Positions 32,671 to 38,169 of a DNA stretch of 38,169 bases are shown here, in pieces. Position numbers and translations under genes: made by a program. This DNA is from Rodentolepis nana (taxonomy: Eukaryota; Platyhelminthes; Cestoda; Cyclophyllidea; Hymenolepididae), in assembly GCA_900617975.1 (NCBI GenBank), contig UZAE01012535.1, positions 1-38,169 on the forward strand. Direction: 5' to 3'. The number at the start of each line of letters is the position of its first letter. The stretch's first letter is position 1. The notes beneath the pieces are model-generated. The model was not told the origin of the DNA. It did no database searches and saw only the letters and a list, made by a program, of their open reading frames with translations.

Positions 32671-33378
32671 ATGACTACCAAGATAGCAAAAGTGGGAAAT
32701 CTTGCTTTGCATGTATTTAGATCAAATTTTTTGCGCGTAGCCACAGTAACAGAAGATCCTGAGACTCTAAGACATCTTCTTGTCTCTATTTCCTCCCTTA
32801 CCCTCCATGATGTCGGTCTAGAATCACCTTTCTCTCTTCCACCTTCCCATCAAGTTAATGCTCCAGTTGTTTACATGCACATAACAGAGAATGAAGTCTT
32901 CTCTATGGGTATGTTTATCCTCCGCCCGGGATCTCGCATTCCCCTACATGGTCATCCTGGGATGTTCGGTGTTATTCGGGTGATGCAGGGTTCGATGCGT
33001 TGTCGTTCTTTTACACCTCTCTCACGAGACCCCGATATGCTCCCAATACCCGAAGCTAGCAATTTCGGAGGCACTACAACCGCTATGTGGCGTCGAGCGC
33101 TAGCTTCTCCAGATCTTACAATTGCTGAACCATATGCAGACAAACTCCTTGCTGCTGCGGATGATTCACCCTGTCTTCTCACTCCACGCTTGGGAAATTT
33201 ACACGAGCTCACTGCGGTTGATGGAACCGTTGTCTTCCTTGATATTCTCTCACCTCCTTATGATCATGACCTTGGCACTAGGGAGTGTCTCTTCTATCGT
33301 GAAGTGGATTTACCTAACTCAAATGCGGTAACGTATAATAACCGATTGCTTATTGGTAGAACTGTTGAACTACTTTAA
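32671..33378 (+). CDS. ADO: 2-aminoethanethiol (cysteamine) dioxygenase
   Basis: A single-exon gene of 235 residues. ADO is a non-heme iron thiol dioxygenase that oxidises cysteamine to hypotaurine and N-terminal Cys of proteins, acting as an oxygen sensor in animals. The cupin core is clear: MGMFILRPGSRIPLHGHPGM (residues 79-98) carries two iron ligands, His93 and His95, and LGNLHELTAVDG supplies the third, His178. FLDILSPPYD matches FLDILAPPYD of human ADO. In human ADO a Cys-Tyr crosslink forms in CHYYR; here the string is CLFYR, so Cys206 is kept but the Tyr position is Phe208. The start is the first ATG in frame. ADO is intronless in human too. It is transcribed away from EIF2B1. Confidence 0.94.
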   Translation: MTTKIAKVGNLALHVFRSNFLRVATVTEDPETLRHLLVSISSLTLHDVGLESPFSLPPSHQVNAPVVYMHITENEVFSMGMFILRPGSRIPLHGHPGMFGVIRVMQGSMRCRSFTPLSRDPDMLPIPEASNFGGTTTAMWRRALASPDLTIAEPYADKLLAAADDSPCLLTPRLGNLHELTAVDGTVVFLDILSPPYDHDLGTRECLFYREVDLPNSNAVTYNNRLLIGRTVELL

Positions 33379-34243
33379 TGTTGTTATAACATTTTGTCTC
33401 ACACCTCTCGGGGGGGGGGGGGTCTTTTTCATTTCTCAACGTAGAATAGAATGTCCCGTTATTTATCTGCTTTTTGAACTTTATATAAGCGTAGTGTCTT
33501 GAGCTTTTGTACTTAGAATTGATGCATCTAACAACCTTTTTCGATTTTCACCCTATTTACTATTCCTGTTTGAATTCTCTTGAGGTGAGCTTTTGTTTTA
33601 AAGGATGGAAATCGGCCATGTTGTCTTCTAATATAGGAATAGAAAATTTACTATTTTTAACTGTCGTAGCATTTCTTGGGCATCGAAACTCACTCATTGT
33701 CGTTGAAAATAAGCTTTTAATACGAGGCACAATTATTGGAGCTGTAATACTACCTCTTGTTCTTTAAAGTGCTCTTCTTATATGAGTTTGCGCCAGTGGC
33801 CCTCAAATCTGTGGAAGAACTTAACTTTCCGGTTATTTTCTAATTTAAATTGAATTGCGTTTGATGGGATCATAGATCCAAGAGTAGGTGGATGTAGCAG
33901 TTAGAGATGGCGAGTAGAATATATTACCTTTTATGGTAAAAGTAGGCTTGGTGGTCATCTTAAAGTGGCCATAAAAGGCGCATCAAATCAAGAGAATAGT
34001 ACATACCAATTGTACGCTAGAAGAGATATGTGGAGAATTTGAAATCTGAACCGCTCTAGTTGTACTTAAGACAAGTGAAAGCTCTCGTCAAAATTGTTGC
34101 TGATAGTACGGAAAGTTAATGAAGAATTGTAGATTTTAACATCATAAGTCCATCAAACTTTTATCTTAGTGTTAACAGCGAGTCTTAGTACATGGAAAAA
34201 TGTAATTACTTATTGTATTGTGTTTAGACGGGAACTACATCCC
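33379..34243 (+). other. 3' flank of ADO
   Basis: Likely 3' UTR and intergenic sequence. A G-run lies at about 33411-33422. No AATAAA was found close to the ADO stop. The open frame at 33507-33767 has no recognisable domain. Confidence 0.5.
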
Positions 34244-35036
34244 ACAGTTTCTTGATGAGCCATTTTTCCCTAATCTTGTGCTTCTTTCTTTATGCCCCTT
34301 CATCCCAAATTTCCTCTCCTATAAACTTTCCCTTCACCAGGTACTTATTGCGACGAGGCCTTCTATGCTACATTCTGACAAGCGAGATTTAAAGCCTTGG
34401 CACTTGTAGAATATTCGAGAATAGCACACTATCTGGCTGTAATTTGATGAGCTTGAATACCATTCCACGGTGTCTCATTCCTGTCAGACACACCGACCTC
34501 AATCTACAAAAAAAGTTAAACCTAGCTTAACAAGTGGAACAAAAAACATAACTTTTTGTTCGAGAATTCGGTGACAGTATTATTGAAACAAGAGAGTTGA
34601 CATTCATCTAAATAAAGTTAGCCGCAGTTGGAAACGGTGTTGACACGACGTCGGAGTTAAGAGGTAGGTGAGTGAATAAAGGGCGGAATGTTTGATAAGA
34701 CAAAGAATTGTGATAAAAAAGTGCATTTAAGTTGTGGACGAATTACGTGTCGCGAATTTGCGACTGGAAGCTCCCTTACTTGTCCGGGGGCCGGGGTAGG
34801 TGGGTTGGGGGAGGGGGAGGGGGTGTTGGAGTGGGCAAGCTATGCTAATTGAACTTCTGGACATTAGAATACCTTTGGGGACAAAGCTATAACCCTATGA
34901 GAGAAGGTGAAAACTCAGTGAGTTTGAAATTCAAATAAGGTGTTGGACTGTTAGCACTCTTATTTCAGATTAAGCGTACACTTGACGTCCTTTATCGCCT
35001 AATAAACTATTCGGCAAGCTATTTGTCAAACGAAAA
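34244..35036 (-). repeat. Long inverted repeat, arm B
   Basis: Reverse complement of 25664-26469 with scattered changes and small length differences, mostly in the G/C homopolymer tract (34794-34832) and in a small deletion near 34300. It lies between ADO and the unidentified exons at 35710. The orientation opposite to arm A would permit hairpin pairing or inversion by recombination. Confidence 0.93.
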
Positions 35037-35709
35037 GTAGTTTAGAAAGAACTCTCTTTTTAAGACTCTTTCAAGCTGTTCTATAATCATATTTGTTTGG
35101 TTTGGAATTTTTTTCCCAATTTTGCATTTCAATTAAGCTCTTCATGTGTTCTATTTTTATTGAAGAAAATATAATAAATAACTTAGTTTTTATAATGCTG
35201 TACGAAATTAACTTCATATAGCATATTGTGCATTTTGTGGGTTGATTTTATGATACTCTATTTGTACGCAGGTCTAATTACTCCATAAACTACGTTTTTT
35301 AGCAAGCTCAGCTGGAAATTTGGCTCTTAAATGGACACTGAAGGGGGTGGTAATTTTGGACAAATCAAATGTTTTTCGGCCTCACGTAATTGATAAAAAA
35401 ATTAAATCGCGAATTTGAATGCTACTTTCATTTATTGAAATAATGCGTATATGTGTAAAACCTGACAGAATTCACGAAGCATATATAAGTTTTTAAGCGC
35501 TTTCCTACTGATTAATTGTCAGTAGGGTAAGCTGGTAATATTTATCAGTTTTGATATTACCACGAACGACGAGACGGTCGCACCCATTAAATGGTCTATC
35601 TTTTATACATTCTCAACGTAAATATTTCCTTCGAATGTTCTTCAATGTCAGTTAATAGCTCTTTTCCTAAATTACTGTAAAAAATTGATTTTTTTTCTCA
35701 TATGCACAG
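35037..35709 (+). other. AT-rich stretch, probably intron of the unidentified gene
   Basis: No exon or repeat recognised. It ends in a good acceptor, tttttttctcatatgcacag, at 35709. Confidence 0.4.
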
Positions 35710-35786
35710 AAAATGCTCTATTGGACCACCTGCCTCAAGCCAATCGATTAGCTCAATTCCTAATGTCCACTTTAGTTAATTCCTAT
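35710..35786 (+). CDS. Internal exon of an unidentified gene
   Basis: Bounded by a strong acceptor (pyrimidine run then GCACAG) and a GTGAAT donor at 35787. The frame reads NALLDHLPQANRLAQFL then MSTLVNSY, a likely helix, with two leading bases finishing a codon (phase 1 in, phase 0 out). It joins in frame to the exon at 35853 across a 66-base intron. No upstream exon was located; it may lie before arm B of the inverted repeat. The family is not recognised. Confidence 0.5.
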
Positions 35787-35852
35787 GTGAATGTGCTATA
35801 GTTTTATGCCCTAGTCACGTTTTCTGTTACTTTTTTATTTTCTCATTCCTAG

Positions 35853-35966
35853 ACTGACCATCAAACGCTTCCCCGAGGGACTCCTAGGGTCTATCTAACA
35901 GAGATTAACCAGCCTCGTGATTATTGGTGCGAACTCCTTCCCTACCGCGGTCCACCCATTTCTTAA
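35853..35966 (+). CDS. Terminal exon of an unidentified gene
   Basis: The acceptor ttttttattttctcattcctag is excellent. The 37 codons read TDHQTLPRGTPRVYLTEINQ then PRDYWCELLPYRGPPIS and TAA at 35964-35966. Composition and codon use look like real protein, unlike the surrounding AT-rich DNA. RVYLTEINQPRDYWCELL faintly resembles the first strands of a Tudor domain, but too little is present to claim it. It could be the 3' end of a longer + strand gene interrupted by the inverted-repeat arm. Confidence 0.55.
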   Translation, partial: TDHQTLPRGTPRVYLTEINQPRDYWCELLPYRGPPIS

Positions 35967-36807
35967 GCCAATCAATCAAAAGGGGGGGGGGGACGGGAAG
36001 TGTTGACTTGAACGTATTCCTAACGCAGTATTCTTCCTTCCAACTGTCCTATTCGATTTTGTGTGTACATATTTTGGCATGGAATTGAATTGATGCTTAT
36101 ATCAATAAGCTCCTGTTCTCCTTAACTTTGCAAATGTCTAATTTATTAGATTTAAAAGTCATTGTAATCGTAATTGGACTTTGATTGCAATGGCTCAGAC
36201 CCGGGTACGAATCGCCAAAGCATAAAATTCTAACTACAATTTTTCTAGTAAGAAATTAAATTTGCCTACATAGAGTAGAATGTGAAGAAATGTGCCATAG
36301 GCAAGATTTGGATCCCAGTTACAGCTCATAAACAGAATAAACAGCAATCCACTGTCTGAAACCCTTGAAATTGGCTTAGCAACACCAAAAGTATTTGGAT
36401 TCAGCCTCCCAACTGACGTCGGAGTAATGATTAGTGCGTTAATTATTAGAGAAAAATTGTGGATTTCTAATTGCTAGAGTGCGTCGTTTGTGTATTTTTT
36501 TCTGGGTCAAATGAACTGGAGGGCAATTAAATTAAAGAGTACATTAAGAACTTAAAAGTTATTTCATTCGATTTGCATTGTTTAAGGACGGATTTTAATT
36601 AGTAAGAACAAATTAGCTCATGGAACCGATTAAGCAATTTGGCATAGAAAGCAAAAGTTTAATTCCCTTGAGCTGACTCGATATTGACCAAATAACATGA
36701 CTTATAAATAATCAATATTAATAGCGCAAATTAATTATTTGTATCAGCTGGAGTCACCAAAGTTAAACAAGACTCCCCTAAGCCCATTGGGTGAAATATT
36801 CAAGATA
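35967..36807. other. Intergenic stretch
   Basis: AT-rich sequence with a G-run near 35982-35991. No gene, RNA or repeat recognised. Confidence 0.5.
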
Positions 36808-37052
36808 TTCATTTATTTCAAATGCCAGGCATATTGGTAGTTATCACTAGCCCTTTAGCTGACTTCAAGCTTCACAGCGTAGAGGAACATCAAAGTGGGG
36901 GGGGGAACAGAAGATTGATTCACAGATGCAAGAGACAGACACAGAGGCAGAGAAAAGGTAAGATGAGTACTGTAGAAGTGGACGAATATGACATCCAGTC
37001 AGAAGTTAACTGCCAGTTAATAGACTTTTTGCCGTATGAGTATACGTTGCCT
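36808..37052 (-). mobile_element. SINE-like retroposon, copy 11 (5'-truncated)
   Basis: The tail end (TTATTTCAAATGCCAGGCAT on +) is intact, but the element stops at ATGAGTATACGTTGCC, so about 45 bases of the sense 5' end are missing. Loss of the 5' end is typical of incomplete reverse transcription. A further internal deletion removes the TGGGGTCATGGTAGTTTGA segment. No clear target duplication was seen. Confidence 0.85.
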
Positions 37053-38054
37053 AGGAGTTTTAGTACGAATCGTTCTCCAAATCTATTAGACAACTCTTCC
37101 CTATTTATTCCAAATTTATAAACACCACTTTCTATTATCGGTTAGCGCAATTCAGTTGTGTAATGAAAACGCTTTTTAATTGACTTTCAAGGACTTGCTG
37201 GCAGAATTTAATAGCTTGCAGTATTGCGTGGGTAGAATGATCATGATATACAAATTGAACACTTTGAAGGTCAACACGCTGTAGATAGAAAGCAGAAATA
37301 GATAATTAAGTAGCAAAAAAGTGAGCGTGAGACATGATGTATTTAATATGAACATCTCAGAAATGTTAGCATTGAGCGTATAAGTTGAAATCTTGGCTAC
37401 TAAATAAGGCAGGTAACGCTCGAAATCAACCATTAGGAAAGTAGAAACGAGAATAATCATCCATTCTCAACTAAATTGCATTATTAGTAACCATAAGGGG
37501 GCTTGACGTGCCCCTAATTCGTAGCTGGCAAGCTCATATTTGCAAAGTAAACGAAGTAATTGTTGAGCTTAGTGAGAAAACCTGGATTGCTTGATGCCTA
37601 ATTAATGAGATTAGAGTTGAGAAAACAAGTTGAGCAATTGGAGTCCCATTTATGAGCACCAGCAGGAGGTAAGAGGAGGTAAGCGAGTGCGCTACGCAGG
37701 AAGTGGGTCATCTTAAAGCTCACCATTGACTGCCCAAGCTCATTTAAGAAGTTGTAAATACTTAACTTGGGCAGGGAGAAGGCAACCCAGGGTTCTTCTC
37801 AATTGAGGAAGGCCCTTTGTATTAGCTTCCTCAAGAAATCATCTAAAAATGCATTTGAAAGTATGGACAATAGTAATTGAATACTATTAAAACAACTTCA
37901 ATGAATGTTGGTAGCTTGTTAGCTGTGCAACCCCTGCATGCACGACGTGCCTTCCAGAATGTTTGAGCGCGCACAAAATTTCTTGATTTGGCCTTGATAA
38001 CGTTTTGCTCTCCACAACAAAAAGATTATGGTGATGATTTTACCACACTTAACA
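37053..38054. other. Intergenic stretch
   Basis: No gene is supported. The minus-strand frame at 37176-37460 is hydrophobic and AT-driven without a recognisable family. Two GAGGTAAG strings near 37666-37682 are splice-donor-like but no exon can be defined. Confidence 0.45.
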
Positions 38055-38169
38055 TTTATTTATTTATAACAAATGGCAGGCGTTTTGTTCGTTATCATTA
38101 GCCCTTTAGTTGACTTCGGGCTTCACAGAGGGGAGGAGGAACATCAAAGTGATGAAAAGTCGGGGGGGG
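38055..38169 (-). mobile_element. SINE-like retroposon, copy 12 (cut by window end)
   Basis: The tail side begins TTTATTTATTTATAACAAAT and continues through GGCAGGCGTTTTG, CATTAGCCCTTTAGTTGACT and the internal G-run, where the window ends. Confidence 0.88.

Noticed and set aside
33507..33767. 86-codon frame downstream of ADO
   Set aside because: No recognisable domain; lies in the likely ADO 3' UTR and flank.
37176..37460. 94-residue hydrophobic minus-strand frame
   Set aside because: Looks membrane-like only because AT-rich codons give Leu, Ile and Phe. No family and no splice or poly(A) support.
37610..37680. Mini-frame MRLELRKQVEQLESHL followed by a GAGGTAAG donor-like string
   Set aside because: Coiled-coil-like heptads over only 16 residues, with a stop before the donor and no acceptor upstream; probably chance.
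1..38169. CRISPR arrays, bacterial operons or phage genes
   Set aside because: The repeats are dispersed, not spaced direct repeats. The genes are spliced animal genes.

Overview
The window looks like a piece of an animal nuclear genome: AT-rich, with genes split by GT-AG introns, many microsatellites and homopolymer runs, and about a dozen copies of one roughly 330-bp retroposon. A flatworm (cestode or trematode-like) is my best guess. The basis is the compact gene cluster, the short introns and an apparent spliced-leader-type gene pair. This is inference; no species marker was seen.

Positions 1-27844 (+ strand) hold the 3' part of an ADAM10/Kuzbanian-type membrane metalloprotease. Seven exons are placed: 3888-4394, 9425-9658, 12334-12513, 17808-18032, 20214-20689, 26828-27142 and 27799-27844. 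All junctions are phase-compatible. The signal peptide and most of the prodomain must lie upstream of the window. No exon for the disintegrin domain could be found between 9658 and 12334. The introns are long and hold most of the retroposon copies, plus a 334-base assembly gap at 14807-15140.

Positions 28263-31649 (- strand) hold two genes in tandem: EIF2B1 (translation initiation factor eIF2B alpha, 2 exons), then an ectonucleotide pyrophosphatase/phosphodiesterase (ENPP) family membrane protein (5 exons). Only 113 bases separate the EIF2B1 stop codon from the ENPP ATG. That spacer contains a poly(A) signal followed by a pyrimidine-rich splice acceptor, the layout of a trans-spliced operon. 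The ENPP protein has Cys where the family has its Thr/Ser nucleophile.

Positions 32671-33378 (+ strand) hold an intronless cysteamine (2-aminoethanethiol) dioxygenase, ADO, divergent from EIF2B1. Two good exons of an unidentified gene end at 35966. An 0.8-kb inverted repeat (25664-26469 and 34244-35036) brackets the ADAM10 tail exons, ENPP, EIF2B1 and ADO. No retroposon copy was found between 25104 and 36807, although both sides are rich in them.

The retroposon has target-site duplications of about 10-15 bp and an AAAT-type tail, so it is a LINE-mobilised SINE-like family. Ten of twelve copies lie antisense to ADAM10, and most of these place a perfect AG/GTAAGT splice donor on the gene's sense strand.
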